A DNA stretch of 64,000 nucleotides from Rhodococcus gordoniae (GCF_001646655.1 NZ_LPZN01000031.1:1-64000); one strand, 5' to 3'. Shown: positions 51,928 to 61,371, counted from the first letter of the stretch. The notes: generated by a model from the letters alone, not told the origin. A program made the numbers and translations.

Positions 51928-53054
51928 CTGTTCTCTCCCAGGGCAGCGAGCGGATCGACACGGACGATGCGGACCACGGCGAGGGCGGCGCCGAGCAGAC
52001 CGAGGACGACGAGCAGAACGGCACCTCGAGCGACGGGGCCGGATTCGAGGACGAACGGCATGCCGCTGCCCTCGAGGCCCGACCCGAGTCCGAGACCGAC
52101 GAGCACACCGAAGGCGACCGAGCCGACGAGCACGATCACGGCCTGCAGGAGGGCGTCGCGCAGGAGGAATCCGGTGGAGGCGCCCATGGCGCGGAGGACG
52201 GCGATCTCACGGCTGCGCTGCACGGTCCAGATCGTGAAGAACGCTCCTACGACGAGGGCTGAGATCGCGTAGAGGAAGGCGGTGATCATCGACATCGTCA
52301 TCATCTCGGCGCTGTAGCCGGGGGAGGAATCGAACGATTCCTCCAGGATCTTCGCTGTCGTACCGGCCGCTGCGTCACCCGCGGTGAGATCGGGCAGTGC
52401 TCCGTCCACACCCTCGATCGCGACCACACTGGCTTCGGTGTACGCGCTCGGAGGGACCTGTTCACCGAGCCGGACACCGGCGTGGATCTCCTGCCAGGTG
52501 CTCAGGGGAAGGTAGGCGACGTCGACGTGACCGAAGGTGCGCTTGTCGGAGGTGAACCCGACGACGTCCAACCGGGTACCGAGACGATCGACGACGATCG
52601 TGTCGCCGAGTTCGACGCCGGTGGCGCGGGCGCTGTCGCTGAGGACGACATCGGTGTCACCACCGAGCGGTGCCCCCTCGGCGACCGAGGGTTCGAGGAA
52701 CGAGCCCGGCCGGATGCCGAAGAGTGTGAGGTCCACGGGGACCCCGCTCTCGGTCTTCGCGTTGACGATGGTGTTGCCGAACAGTTCGGCCCGAGCGACG
52801 TCCGGGCGGGCACGCCAGGCATCGGCCTGGTCCTCCGTGACCACGGATCGGGAGAATGCGGAGTCGGCCTTGGTTCCTTCGGCGAAGGCGAATGCCTGCA
52901 CCGGTGTGCGCTGCAGTGCGGAGACGCCGTCGACGACGAGACCGGACGACAGACCGGACAGGATCACCATGAGGATCGAGATGAGCGCGACGACGGCGCC
53001 CATCAACAGGAAGCGGGTGCGCGCGAACCATAGTTCGCGCATGGCAAGAAACAT
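51924..53054 (-). CDS. ABC transporter permease (FtsX/MacB type)
   Basis: A 376-residue permease: TM1 near 15-38 (LLMGAVVALISILMVILSGL), a large extracytoplasmic domain to about 255, then three C-terminal helices (AFLYAISALVVGAFFTIWTV, LQAVIVLVGSVAFGVLVGL, GAVLLVVLGLLGAALAVVRI). The ATG at 53054 has AAGGA six bases upstream; the frame to 53357 is not protein-like. Together with the ATPase it could export or mechanically transmit across the membrane; substrate unknown. Confidence 0.9.
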   Translation of the reverse strand: MFLAMRELWFARTRFLLMGAVVALISILMVILSGLSSGLVVDGVSALQRTPVQAFAFAEGTKADSAFSRSVVTEDQADAWRARPDVARAELFGNTIVNAKTESGVPVDLTLFGIRPGSFLEPSVAEGAPLGGDTDVVLSDSARATGVELGDTIVVDRLGTRLDVVGFTSDKRTFGHVDVAYLPLSTWQEIHAGVRLGEQVPPSAYTEASVVAIEGVDGALPDLTAGDAAAGTTAKILEESFDSSPGYSAEMMTMSMITAFLYAISALVVGAFFTIWTVQRSREIAVLRAMGASTGFLLRDALLQAVIVLVGSVAFGVLVGLGLGSGLEGSGMPFVLESGPVARGAVLLVVLGLLGAALAVVRIVRVDPLAALGENR

Positions 53055-53149
53055 GCGGAGTCCTTCGTGGGCTGGACCGGATATGTGCCCAATCTTCTCG
53101 ACGGCACGTCGATATCTTACCGACGCGCTGTCGTTATATTTGGTGATGG

Positions 53150-53168
53150 TTACTACATGGGGTAGTAA
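53150..53168. promoter_or_regulatory. TTACTAC-N5-GTAGTAA dyad between exporter and copper operons
   Basis: A perfect 7-bp inverted repeat, 96 bp before the permease start and 29 bp before the next rightward gene. The TACTAC/GTAGTA form recalls BlaI/CopY-class repressor sites, but no such repressor is encoded nearby. Confidence 0.5.
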
Positions 53169-53196
53169 TCGCAGGTGAGGGAAGTATTCTGACTTC

Positions 53197-53697
53197 ATGG
53201 CCGAGGTGAACACCGTGATGCGCATGCGCGCGGTCTTCGTGAGCGGAATCTCGGCCGCACTGAGCATCGCCGCGCACGCCTTCGCCGGCGGAGCGATTCC
53301 CCACCAGGACGCCCTGGTGTTCCTCCTCGGGCTTGCCTTCGCCATCGGAGTCCTCACCGGCGAAACCAGGCTTCCGGTGCCGCTCGTCCTCGTCCTCGGG
53401 CAGGTCGCCGGCCACCTCGTGCTGGGACTCCACGACGGTCACCTGCACACACCGGGATCCGGAATGATGTCCGCCCACGCGGTTGCCGTCCTCCTCGCCG
53501 CAGTACTGGTACGGGGCGCCGAGAAGGGCTGCGAAGCAGCACTCGCAGCGCTGCGCCGGATCGTTCCCGAGACGTACCGCACGCTGCCCGTGGCCGTCGC
53601 CGAACCTGTCCCGACGATCCACCGCCCCGATATCGGTCCCGGCGTACTACTCGTCGGCGGAACCGGCAGCCGCGCACCTCCCGTTGTTCTCCGCTAG
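53197..53697 (+). CDS. His-containing small membrane protein of the copper/DyP operon
   Basis: A 166-residue protein with about four hydrophobic segments (VFVSGISAALSIAAHAFAGG, ALVFLLGLAFAIGVLTG, LPVPLVLVLGQVAGHLVLGL, SAHAVAVLLAAVLVRG). It has a His-rich loop HDGHLHTPGSGMMSAH that could bind metal. It precedes the copper chaperone gene by 77 bp on the same strand. The start could also be an ATG at 53218. Function unknown; copper handling is inferred from the histidines and neighbours. Confidence 0.7.
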   Translation: MAEVNTVMRMRAVFVSGISAALSIAAHAFAGGAIPHQDALVFLLGLAFAIGVLTGETRLPVPLVLVLGQVAGHLVLGLHDGHLHTPGSGMMSAHAVAVLLAAVLVRGAEKGCEAALAALRRIVPETYRTLPVAVAEPVPTIHRPDIGPGVLLVGGTGSRAPPVVLR

Positions 53698-53774
53698 GTC
53701 AACCTTCTCGGTCGCCGCCGCCGGCGACCGCTCGTTCCGTGTGCCCGCAGAGGCACCGACACTTACGGAGAATC

Positions 53775-54281
53775 ATGAAGAAGACCATGTTCGGCACTGC
53801 GATCGCCGCAACGTCCCTGCTCGCCGCCGCCTGCGGTTCCGACACCGGCACCACCGACTCGGCCGAGGCCGTCGTCGTGTCCGAGGCCTGGGTCAAGGCA
53901 TCCGACACCGGGATGACCGGCGCCTTCGCCGAGATCGAGAACACCGGCAGCAGTGACGTGCACATCGTCGGCGCGTCCAGTCCTGCATCCGCCACCACGG
54001 AACTGCACGAGATGGTGTCGTCCGGCGGCGCCTCGATGGTGATGCAGGAGATGGGGGACGGGCTCGTCATCCCCGCGGACACCGTGCACAGCCTCGCGCC
54101 CGGCGGCGACCACCTCATGCTCATGGACCTCGTGGAGCCTCTGCGACCCGGGAGCACGGTGACCTTCACACTCGAGTTCGCGGACGGATCGAGCGAGGAG
54201 TTCACGGCCCAGGTCCGCGACTTCGCCGGGGCGCAGGAGGAGTACGTGCCGTCCCACGACGGGGCAGCCCACGATGGCTAG
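53775..54281 (+). CDS. PCu(A)C copper chaperone lipoprotein
   Basis: A 168-residue exported copper(I) chaperone. The ATG at 53775 has GGAG four bases upstream. The signal peptide ends in a lipobox (LLAAACGS). The copper-binding set of the family is visible: H in ELHEMVSSGG, methionines in MVMQEM, and HSLAPGGDHLMLM. Such chaperones deliver copper to cytochrome oxidase or to secreted copper enzymes. In Streptomyces a related one works beside a DyP peroxidase. Here it overlaps the DyP gene by 8 bp. Confidence 0.9.
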   Translation: MKKTMFGTAIAATSLLAAACGSDTGTTDSAEAVVVSEAWVKASDTGMTGAFAEIENTGSSDVHIVGASSPASATTELHEMVSSGGASMVMQEMGDGLVIPADTVHSLAPGGDHLMLMDLVEPLRPGSTVTFTLEFADGSSEEFTAQVRDFAGAQEEYVPSHDGAAHDG

Positions 54282-55449
54282 GTTCACTCGACGCACCCTG
54301 CTCGGTGGTGGTGTCGCCGCGCTGGGTGCGGCCGGACTCGGTGCGGTCGGCGGTGGCACAGCGGTCGCGTCCCGTGCGCCCGAACCGAGGGGCTCGCAGA
54401 CCGTCGAGATCCACGGCGCCCATCAGGCGGGTATCGACACCCCCGCGCAGTCGTTCGTGTCGTTCGTGGCACTGGACCTCGCCGACGGTGTCGATCGTGA
54501 CGGGCTCGTCGGGATCATGCGGGTGTGGGCCGAGGATTCGCGGCGACTCACCACCGGGACGCCGGCGCTGGGCGACACCGAGCCCGAACTCGCCGTCGAC
54601 CCGGCCCGTCTGACGGTCACGGTCGGCTACGGTCCCGCGGTCTTCGCCGCCGCGGGCCTGACCGACCGGCGACCGGCGTGGCTGAAGCCGCTGCCGGCCT
54701 TCCCGATCGACCGGCTCGAGGAGCGATGGTCCGGCGGTGACCTGCTGGTGCAGGTCTGCGCAGACGACCCGGTGACCGTCTCCCACGCGGTGCGCACACT
54801 CACCAGGAGCGTGCGATCGCTGGCGACGGTCCGGTGGATCCAGCGCGGATTCCGGCGTGCGGCCGGTACGCGGCCCGACGGGACGACGATGCGCAACCTC
54901 ATGGGACAGGTCGACGGCACCGTCAATCCCGTCCCGCGCAGCCCGGACTTCGACCGGCAGGTGTGGAATCCCGGCGACCCGCCGTGGATGGCCGGTGGCA
55001 CCTCGCTCGTGCTGCGCCGGATCCGCATGGAACTCGACACGTGGGACGAGCTGGACCGTCCGGCTCGCGAACTCGCGCTCGGCCGGCGACTGTCGAACGG
55101 CGCTCCGCTGACGGGTTCGGAGGAACACGACGACGCCGATTTCGAGGCCACCGACCGGTTCGGTATCCCGGTGATCCCACCGGAATCGCACGTCGCGCGG
55201 GCACGTCCCCGCACCGGCGACGAGCAGTTCCTGCGACGCGGCTACAACTACGACGATCAGGACGGCGCCGGTCTGTTGTTCGCCGCCTATCAGGTGGATG
55301 TGGACCGTCAGTTCGTCCCGGTGCAGCAGCGCCTCGCCGAGCACGACGCGCTGAATCCGTGGATCACGCCGATCGGGTCGGCGGTCTTTCTCGTCCCTCC
55401 GGGATTCGGTCCGGAGGGGTATCCCGGCGACACCTTGCTGGGTGTCTGA
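54274..55449 (+). CDS. Dyp-type heme peroxidase, Tat-exported
   Basis: A 391-residue DyP peroxidase. The twin-arginine signal FTRRTLLGGG followed by a hydrophobic stretch indicates folded export. The catalytic GxxDG motif is MGQVDGT near residue 210, and the heme ligand lies in PESHVARARP near 307. It uses hydrogen peroxide to oxidise substrates; natural substrate unknown. No EfeU or EfeO is adjacent, so a ferrous-iron uptake role is less likely than one tied to the copper chaperone it overlaps. Confidence 0.92.
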   Translation: MARFTRRTLLGGGVAALGAAGLGAVGGGTAVASRAPEPRGSQTVEIHGAHQAGIDTPAQSFVSFVALDLADGVDRDGLVGIMRVWAEDSRRLTTGTPALGDTEPELAVDPARLTVTVGYGPAVFAAAGLTDRRPAWLKPLPAFPIDRLEERWSGGDLLVQVCADDPVTVSHAVRTLTRSVRSLATVRWIQRGFRRAAGTRPDGTTMRNLMGQVDGTVNPVPRSPDFDRQVWNPGDPPWMAGGTSLVLRRIRMELDTWDELDRPARELALGRRLSNGAPLTGSEEHDDADFEATDRFGIPVIPPESHVARARPRTGDEQFLRRGYNYDDQDGAGLLFAAYQVDVDRQFVPVQQRLAEHDALNPWITPIGSAVFLVPPGFGPEGYPGDTLLGV

Positions 55450-55494
55450 GACAAGACCGCGACGTATGTGGAATCGAGGTCTAGCCTCGAGGGT

Positions 55495-56472
55495 GTGACC
55501 GAGATTACACAGATACGTCAGGGTTTCGCGTCGCTGCGGGAAGGCGGCCTGAACTGGGACGCCTTCCCGCTCCGGCTCTTCGCGAAGGGCAACGCAGCGC
55601 ACTGGGATCCGATGGACATCGACTTCTCCCACGACGCCGAGGACTGGGCGTCGCTCAACTCGGAACAACGCCGCAGTTCGACCTATCTGGTCGCGTTGTT
55701 CGTCGCCGGCGAGGAGGCCGTCACGCAGGACATCCTTCCGTTCCTCCGCGCCATGGAAGCGGAGGGCCGGTTGGGTGACGAGATGTACCTGACCCAGTTC
55801 TGCTACGAGGAGGCCAAGCACGTGCAGGTGTTCCGTCGCTGGATGGACACCGTGGGACTGACGTCCGACCTGCACCCGTTCGTTGCCGAGAATCCCTACT
55901 ACCGGCGGCTGTTCTACGAGGAGCTGCCGCACAGCCTGCGCGTGCTCGATCGAGATCCGTCCCCGGCCAATCAGGTCCGCGCGAGTGTCACCTACAACCA
56001 CGTCATCGAGGGCAGTCTCGCGCTGACGGGCTACTACGCGTGGCAGAAGGTGTGCACCAAGTACGGGATCCTGCCGGGCATGCAGGAGATCATCCGGCGG
56101 ATCGGCTCCGACGAGCGCCGGCACATGGCGTGGGGGACCTTCACCTGCCGACGGCATGTGGCAGCGGACGACTCGAACTGGAACGTCGTGTTGCAGCGGA
56201 TGGAGGAGTTGCTTCCCCTCGCGACCGGCATGATCCAGTGGCAGAACGAGCAGTTCGACGAACAGCCCTACGGTCTCGACAACGACGAGTTCATCTCCTA
56301 TGCGGCCGACCGGGCACAGAGACGGCTCGGTGCAATAGAATCCGCGCGCGGACGCCCGCTGGAGGAGATCGATCTCGATTTCGCTCCCGCCGTGCTCGAG
56401 GATCGTTTCGGGGACGAGGACGCCGCCGCGCTCGCTGCGGTTCCGGCTCCCGACCGCACCCCGACGGACTGA
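55495..56472 (+). CDS. R2-like ligand-binding oxidase (R2lox, Rv0233-like)
   Basis: A ferritin-fold Mn/Fe oxidase that binds a fatty-acid-like ligand; it is not a ribonucleotide reductase partner. With GTG at 55495 the predicted metal ligands are E73, E106, H109, E172, E207 and H210. The valine and tyrosine that form the characteristic ether crosslink are present (V76 in GEEAV, Y167 in TYNHVIEG). 325 residues. An ATG at 55468 is an alternative start; neither has a well spaced ribosome site, and homology to M. tuberculosis Rv0233 favours the GTG. It follows the DyP gene by 45 bp. Physiological substrate unknown. Confidence 0.9.
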   Translation: MTEITQIRQGFASLREGGLNWDAFPLRLFAKGNAAHWDPMDIDFSHDAEDWASLNSEQRRSSTYLVALFVAGEEAVTQDILPFLRAMEAEGRLGDEMYLTQFCYEEAKHVQVFRRWMDTVGLTSDLHPFVAENPYYRRLFYEELPHSLRVLDRDPSPANQVRASVTYNHVIEGSLALTGYYAWQKVCTKYGILPGMQEIIRRIGSDERRHMAWGTFTCRRHVAADDSNWNVVLQRMEELLPLATGMIQWQNEQFDEQPYGLDNDEFISYAADRAQRRLGAIESARGRPLEEIDLDFAPAVLEDRFGDEDAAALAAVPAPDRTPTD

Positions 56473-56500
56473 GCAGGGTCGATCGGAGACAGGAGATCGA

Positions 56501-57607
56501 TCAGAGCAGCATACCGGCGAGGATCGCGATCAGCACGAGAACGGCGACCACCCCGATGACGACCGTTCTCGTGTTGCCGGTGTTCTCGTCCGCGGTGCCC
56601 GTGGTGAGTACCGGAACGGGCGCGGCCTCCTTCCTCGCTGCTCCGCGGTTCTCGGCGGTGCTCTCGGCCCCGAGACGTCTCTCCTCGAGTTCGCGCAGCC
56701 GAGCGAAACCGCCGGTGAGCACGTCGGTTTCGTCGTAGGAGGGTGGAAGTCCGATCCGGGTCTTGGTGGTCTCGCGTGCCGGCGTGAATCCGGCCGCGAG
56801 GATCGCGGCGCCGAGCGCCGCCGTCTGTTCCGGGCCCGGCCCGACGAGGCTGCGCACCGTGAGCTTCGTGGCGAGGCTGTTCGCGATCTCCTGGATGTGG
56901 GTGCGATCGCGTGCGACGAGACCGTCGCCCATGACGACGACGGCCTCGAGATTGTCCGGTATCCAGCCGAACGATCCGAGGGCCGTGGCGAGTTGGGCCG
57001 CCGGGGACGGAGCGCCCTGAGCGGGAGTGCGGTAGGCCTTGCCGGCGGGCACGCCCGAGCGTACGAGGGTGACGGTCGAACCGCCGTCGTCGAGATGGAA
57101 GACCCCCACGAGTTGGCCTGGGGTCTCGGAGATCTCGGAGGCGTACCAGGCGGCGGCCGCCTGCGCGTCGGACACGAGATCCACGTGCCGCAGATCCGCG
57201 TAGTCCAGGGCGGCACGCAAGGTCGCGATGGTGTCCGGATCCCAGTGCGACGGGTAGGTGGCGGCGTAGCCGGGATCGCTGTCCCGGTCCATGCCGCCGA
57301 AGGTCGGCAACGGGTGGCACTCCCGCAACAGGCAGTGGATGGCGGTGGCCATCGCGTCCTCGGCGCGGTACATGCGACCGTCGCTCGCGGTGATGCCCGA
57401 GGCGTCGCCGACCCGGGTGAGGAACCCCGCGATCGTGCGTGCTTCGTCTCCGTGCGCCACGCTGCCGAGCGACGTGGTGCCGTCGTGGTCGACGTGCAGG
57501 ACGGTGTCGCGGGCGAGGACGACAGGGTCGGGAGTGCCGGGTTCGTTGGATGCGATGACCGCCGTGGACACGACTCGCCCGATCCGGAGGCCGACACCGA
57601 TCGCCAT
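56501..57607 (-). CDS. Hsp70/actin-like ATPase-domain membrane protein
   Basis: A 368-residue protein. The first 270 residues look like a reduced Hsp70/actin-type nucleotide domain: VGLRIGRVVSTAVIAS at the start, DYADLRHVDLVSDAQAAAAWYA as in the DnaK connect region, LVGVFHLDDGGSTVTLV as phosphate 2, and GPGPEQTAALGAAILAAG near the end. A charged linker and a single C-terminal helix (TVVIGVVAVLVLIAILAGML) follow. There is no substrate-binding domain. The ATG at 57607 has AGGAAGGG five bases upstream. Convergent with R2lox. Function unknown. Confidence 0.7.
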   Translation of the reverse strand: MAIGVGLRIGRVVSTAVIASNEPGTPDPVVLARDTVLHVDHDGTTSLGSVAHGDEARTIAGFLTRVGDASGITASDGRMYRAEDAMATAIHCLLRECHPLPTFGGMDRDSDPGYAATYPSHWDPDTIATLRAALDYADLRHVDLVSDAQAAAAWYASEISETPGQLVGVFHLDDGGSTVTLVRSGVPAGKAYRTPAQGAPSPAAQLATALGSFGWIPDNLEAVVVMGDGLVARDRTHIQEIANSLATKLTVRSLVGPGPEQTAALGAAILAAGFTPARETTKTRIGLPPSYDETDVLTGGFARLRELEERRLGAESTAENRGAARKEAAPVPVLTTGTADENTGNTRTVVIGVVAVLVLIAILAGMLL

Positions 57608-57739
57608 GTCTTCCCTTCCTCGAGAGGCTGTCCGCCCGTCGTGCTGCCGAGGACCCGACCCGTTGCGGGTAGGCCGGACAAATACACCGCTTCGGGCGCG
57701 AAGAACGATTGTGGCAGACCGGCCGGAAAGTGCCGACCC

Positions 57740-57751
57740 TACTGGCGGGTA
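57740..57751. promoter_or_regulatory. TACTGGCGGGTA dyad before the lipase gene
   Basis: Arms CCTAC and GTAGG extend the symmetry. It lies 72 bp upstream of the lipase start and resembles the sites at 37907 and 61166. Confidence 0.35.
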
Positions 57752-57822
57752 GGTGCGTGTTACAGTCCGTACCACCGTGACGAGGGACACACGGTGCCGG
57801 TGTGTCCAGTGGGAGGAACAAC

Positions 57823-59115
57823 ATGGTGGGGCGTGCTCGGACATGGATGACCGCGGCGGTGACGACGATCGTCCTCGCGGGTGGGCTTCTCGGAACCGCG
57901 ACGACCGCGGGAGCCGAGACGGATTTCTACCTTCCCCCCGACCTGTCGCCGGCGGGCGCTCCCGGCGACGTCCTGCGCGCAGCACCGTCCGATCTGGCGC
58001 TGCGCGTGCCGGTCGCCGACGGCGTCTTCCCCGGTCAGGGCACCACGCTCCTGTATCGCAGCAACGATGCGAAGGGCGCACCCAACGCGGTGAGCGGCAC
58101 CTACATCGAGCCGTCGACCCCGTGGAACGGTCCCGGCGACCGTCCGCTCGTCGCGCTGGCCGTCGGCACCCACGGTCAGGGCGACCAGTGTGCGCCGTCG
58201 AGAAATCTCGGGGCGCTCGTCAACTACAACCCACCGCTCGACTTCTTCACCGAGTACGAGGTGCTGTCGATCAACGCGTTGCTGTTGCGGGGCATCGCCG
58301 TGGTCGTCACCGACTACGACGGTCTCGGTACGCCGGGGCACCACACCTACGTCAACCGGGCCGCAGAGGCGCACGCGGTCCTCGACTCGGTGCGTGCGGC
58401 GCTGAAACTCGAGAACGCCTCGGTGACCGAGAACAGCCCGGTCGGCCTGTTCGGCTACTCGCAGGGGGGCGGCGCATCGGGCGCGGCGGCCGAGCTCGCT
58501 CCCGAGTACGCCCCCGAACTGAACCTCGCCGGTGCCTACGTGGGTGCTCCGCCTGCCGATCTCGTGGCCACGCTGAAGCAGATCGACGGCACGCTGCTCA
58601 CCGGTGCGATCGGTTACACGATCAACGGTCTGGGCGAGGCGTACCCGGAACTGCGCGACGAGATCGACGCCGAGATCGGGGATCGTGGCCGGCAGATGCT
58701 CGCGGCCGTGGCGAACCAGTGCGTCCCGGAGACGGTGGCGAACTTCGCGTTCCAGCGCACCGGCGACTACACGCGTACGGGCGAGCCCCTCGACATCGTG
58801 CTCGGCCGCCTCCCCGAGGTCCGGAAGATCCTCGAGGAACAGCGCATCGGCAAGCGCACCCCGGCCGTGCCCGTCCTGCTGCAGCACGGTACGCAGGACG
58901 ACACCGTTCCCTACGGTCAAGGCCGGGAGCTGGCGCTGGACTGGTGCGGCAAGGGCGCGACGGTGCAGTTCCTGCCCAACACGACGCCGCCCGTCCTTCC
59001 CGGCTTCGTCATCAACCACGCGGTGCCGATGATCGCCGGGCTGCCCGAATCCGTCGCGTACATCGAGGCGCGACTGCGTGGTGAGCCCGCACCGTCCAAC
59101 TGCGGAACCTTCTGA
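57823..59115 (+). CDS. Secreted lipase (LIP family)
   Basis: A 430-residue alpha/beta hydrolase. The ATG at 57823 has GGGAGG six bases upstream, then a signal peptide (WMTAAVTTIVLAGGLLGTATTAGAE, cleavage after AGA likely). The nucleophile elbow is GYSQGG near residue 211. The acid and histidine are probably in HGTQDDTVPY and FVINHAVPM. Cysteines in GDQCAPS and the C-terminal SNCGTF suggest disulfides. It belongs to the secretory lipase family and probably cleaves triacylglycerol or other esters outside the cell. Confidence 0.88.
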   Translation: MVGRARTWMTAAVTTIVLAGGLLGTATTAGAETDFYLPPDLSPAGAPGDVLRAAPSDLALRVPVADGVFPGQGTTLLYRSNDAKGAPNAVSGTYIEPSTPWNGPGDRPLVALAVGTHGQGDQCAPSRNLGALVNYNPPLDFFTEYEVLSINALLLRGIAVVVTDYDGLGTPGHHTYVNRAAEAHAVLDSVRAALKLENASVTENSPVGLFGYSQGGGASGAAAELAPEYAPELNLAGAYVGAPPADLVATLKQIDGTLLTGAIGYTINGLGEAYPELRDEIDAEIGDRGRQMLAAVANQCVPETVANFAFQRTGDYTRTGEPLDIVLGRLPEVRKILEEQRIGKRTPAVPVLLQHGTQDDTVPYGQGRELALDWCGKGATVQFLPNTTPPVLPGFVINHAVPMIAGLPESVAYIEARLRGEPAPSNCGTF

Positions 59116-59137
59116 CGCTCCGGCCGATTCACGACCT

Positions 59138-59174
59138 ATCCGGCCCGTACTCCCTCCCGGGGTGCGGGCCGGAT
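59138..59174. terminator. Hairpin between the convergent lipase and acyl-CoA dehydrogenase genes
   Basis: ATCCGGCCCG pairs with CGGGCCGGAT across 17 bases, extendable with one mismatch. Confidence 0.7.
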
Positions 59175-59187
59175 CCGTACGAGGGGT

Positions 59188-61143
59188 CTACACCGAGTGA
59201 CGGGTGTCGATGATCCGGCGCGCGACGTTCGTCTCCGACGACGGACCCGGTTCCCAGCGGGCGATCCACGGGCCGGTGCCCTCGCTCGGATCGAGCACAC
59301 CGCGCTCGAGCCACTCGTATCTGCCCTCGAGAACGCCCACCGCGGTGTGCCGGTCCTCGGAATCGGTGTTCGTCCACAGGGCGTCGAACAATCTGTCCAC
59401 CCGCAGCCGCGACTGCCGGCAGAAGGTATCGGCCAGCTCGAAGGCCGCGTCGGCTCCGGGATGCCCGTCGACGCGTTGCCGTTCGGCGCGTACACACACG
59501 GCGGTCGCGGCGAACAACTCGGCTCCGATGTCGACGATCCGTCCGAGGAAGTTCTCCCGCTTCTCGAGTCCGGCCTGCCAGCGGGCCATCCCGTAGAAGG
59601 TCGAGCGGGCCAGCTTGCGCGAACTGCGTTCGATGTATCGAAGATGTGCTGCGAGGGAACCGAATTCGCTGTAGGTCCGCGGTAGCTGTCCCTTGCCGGC
59701 GACCAGCTTCGGCAGCCACCGGGCGTAGAACCCGCTCGCCCGTACCGCGGCCTGGGCCTTGGCCTTACCCGTCGAGTCGGGGTCGGCGAGTTCGCCGGCG
59801 GCGCGCAGATGAGCGTCGACCGCCTCGCGGGCGACGAGCAGACGCATGATCTCGCTCGACCCTTCGAAGATGCGGTTGATCCGCAGGTCGCGGACGAGTT
59901 GTTCTGCGGGAACGGCTCGTTCACCGCGCGCCGCGAGTGACGCGGCGGTCTCGTAACCGCGGCCCCCGCGGATCTGCACGAGTTCGTCGGCGATGACACA
60001 GCCCATCTCGCTCGCCCACAGTTTCGCCAGTGCGGCCTCGATGCGGATGTCGTTGCGCTGCTCGTCGTTCATCTGTCCCGACAGTTCCACGACGGACTCG
60101 AGCGCGTAGGTGGTCGCGGCGATGAACGAGATCTTCGCGGCGACGGCCTCGTGCTCACCGACGGGCCTACCCCACTGGACCCGCGCCGACGACCATTCAC
60201 GAGCGATCTTCAGCGCCCACTTCCCGCCGCCCGCGCACATCGCGGGAATGGCGAGCCGGCCGGCGTTGAGCGTCGTCAGCGCGATCTTCAGACCGTCTCC
60301 TTCGCGCCCGATGAGGTTCTCCTTCGGGACCCGCACCGCGTGCAGCCGGGTCACGCCGTTCTCGATACCGCGCAACCCCATGAAGGCGTTGCGGCGTTCG
60401 ACGGTGATGCCGGGGGAGTCCGCTTCGACGACGAATGCGGAAATCCCTCCGCGGTGCCCCTCGCTCTTCGGTACGCGTGCCATGACGACGAGCAGTTCCG
60501 CGACCACCCCGTTGGTGGTCCACAGCTTGACGCCCTCGAGTTCGTAGGCGTTCCCGTCCTCGATCGGGGTGGCGGTGGACGCGAGTCGGGCAGGGTCGGA
60601 ACCGACGTCGGGTTCGGTGAGCAGAAAGGCCGAGATGGCGCCGCGCGCGCATCGCGGCAGGAAGCGTTGCTTCTGTTCGGGGGTGCCGGCGAGTTTCAGC
60701 GGTTCCGGCACCCCGATCGACTGATGCGCCGACAACAGTGCGCCGATGGTGGGATGTACCCCGGCGACCACGGTGAGCGCCCGGTTGTAGGCGACCTGCG
60801 ACAGGCCGAGGCCGCCGTATTCCTCGGGGATCTTCATGCCGAAGCAGCCGAGTCCGGCCAGGTCGCGCACGTACTCGTCGGGTACCCGCGAGTCGCGCTC
60901 GATGCGGGCGCCGTCCATCGAGCGGCACACCGCGCGGAGCCGGGTGAGGAACTCCTCGGTGCGGGCGTCCTCGTCGGGCGTCGGACGTGGGAAGGGATGG
61001 ACGAGGTCGAGGGTGAGACGTCCGAGGAACAGTTCCTTCGCGAAGGACGGCTTGTTCCATTCGGTTTCGCGGGCCTGCTCGGCCACTTCTCGGGCCTGCC
61101 GCTCGGTGACCTGTGGGGTTCGGACATCGGTGCTGTCTGCCAT
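59188..61143 (-). CDS. Acyl-CoA dehydrogenase, long form
   Basis: A 651-residue FAD enzyme of beta-oxidation, about 250 residues longer than the usual 380-400. The extra length is a C-terminal helical domain, as in VLCAD/ACAD9-type enzymes. The N-terminal helical part has MKIPEEYGGLGLSQVAYNRA, the FAD/acyl region has AFLLTEPDVGSDPA and KLWTTNG, and the catalytic glutamate lies in INRIFEGSSEIMRLLVAREA near residue 420. It oxidises acyl-CoA to the trans-2-enoyl form; the chain-length range cannot be read. A TACTGGTGAGTA dyad lies 22 bp upstream of the ATG. Confidence 0.9.
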   Translation of the reverse strand: MADSTDVRTPQVTERQAREVAEQARETEWNKPSFAKELFLGRLTLDLVHPFPRPTPDEDARTEEFLTRLRAVCRSMDGARIERDSRVPDEYVRDLAGLGCFGMKIPEEYGGLGLSQVAYNRALTVVAGVHPTIGALLSAHQSIGVPEPLKLAGTPEQKQRFLPRCARGAISAFLLTEPDVGSDPARLASTATPIEDGNAYELEGVKLWTTNGVVAELLVVMARVPKSEGHRGGISAFVVEADSPGITVERRNAFMGLRGIENGVTRLHAVRVPKENLIGREGDGLKIALTTLNAGRLAIPAMCAGGGKWALKIAREWSSARVQWGRPVGEHEAVAAKISFIAATTYALESVVELSGQMNDEQRNDIRIEAALAKLWASEMGCVIADELVQIRGGRGYETAASLAARGERAVPAEQLVRDLRINRIFEGSSEIMRLLVAREAVDAHLRAAGELADPDSTGKAKAQAAVRASGFYARWLPKLVAGKGQLPRTYSEFGSLAAHLRYIERSSRKLARSTFYGMARWQAGLEKRENFLGRIVDIGAELFAATAVCVRAERQRVDGHPGADAAFELADTFCRQSRLRVDRLFDALWTNTDSEDRHTAVGVLEGRYEWLERGVLDPSEGTGPWIARWEPGPSSETNVARRIIDTRHSV

Positions 61144-61165
61144 GACTGCCTCCGGGTCGCGTGCC

Positions 61166-61177
61166 TACTGGTGAGTA
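61166..61177 (-). promoter_or_regulatory. TACTGGTGAGTA dyad before the acyl-CoA dehydrogenase gene
   Basis: The arms TACT and AGTA flank GGTG, 22 bp upstream of the start, where a TetR-type repressor of fatty-acid genes could block transcription. Confidence 0.45.
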
Positions 61178-61371
61178 TGCACCCGGATGTGTCGCTTATC
61201 ACAGCTTCCGGAAAGTCGATCATGAAGCCACGGGAGTGTGAACGAGATCACCGCCCGGGACAGGGTCCGGGACGTGCCGGCTCTTCCGGACACGCCTACG
61301 CTCGAACCGTCATCGACGACGCGCCCGCCCGTTACTCGCCGGTCCCACCACGGATCGGAACGGAGGTGGCC

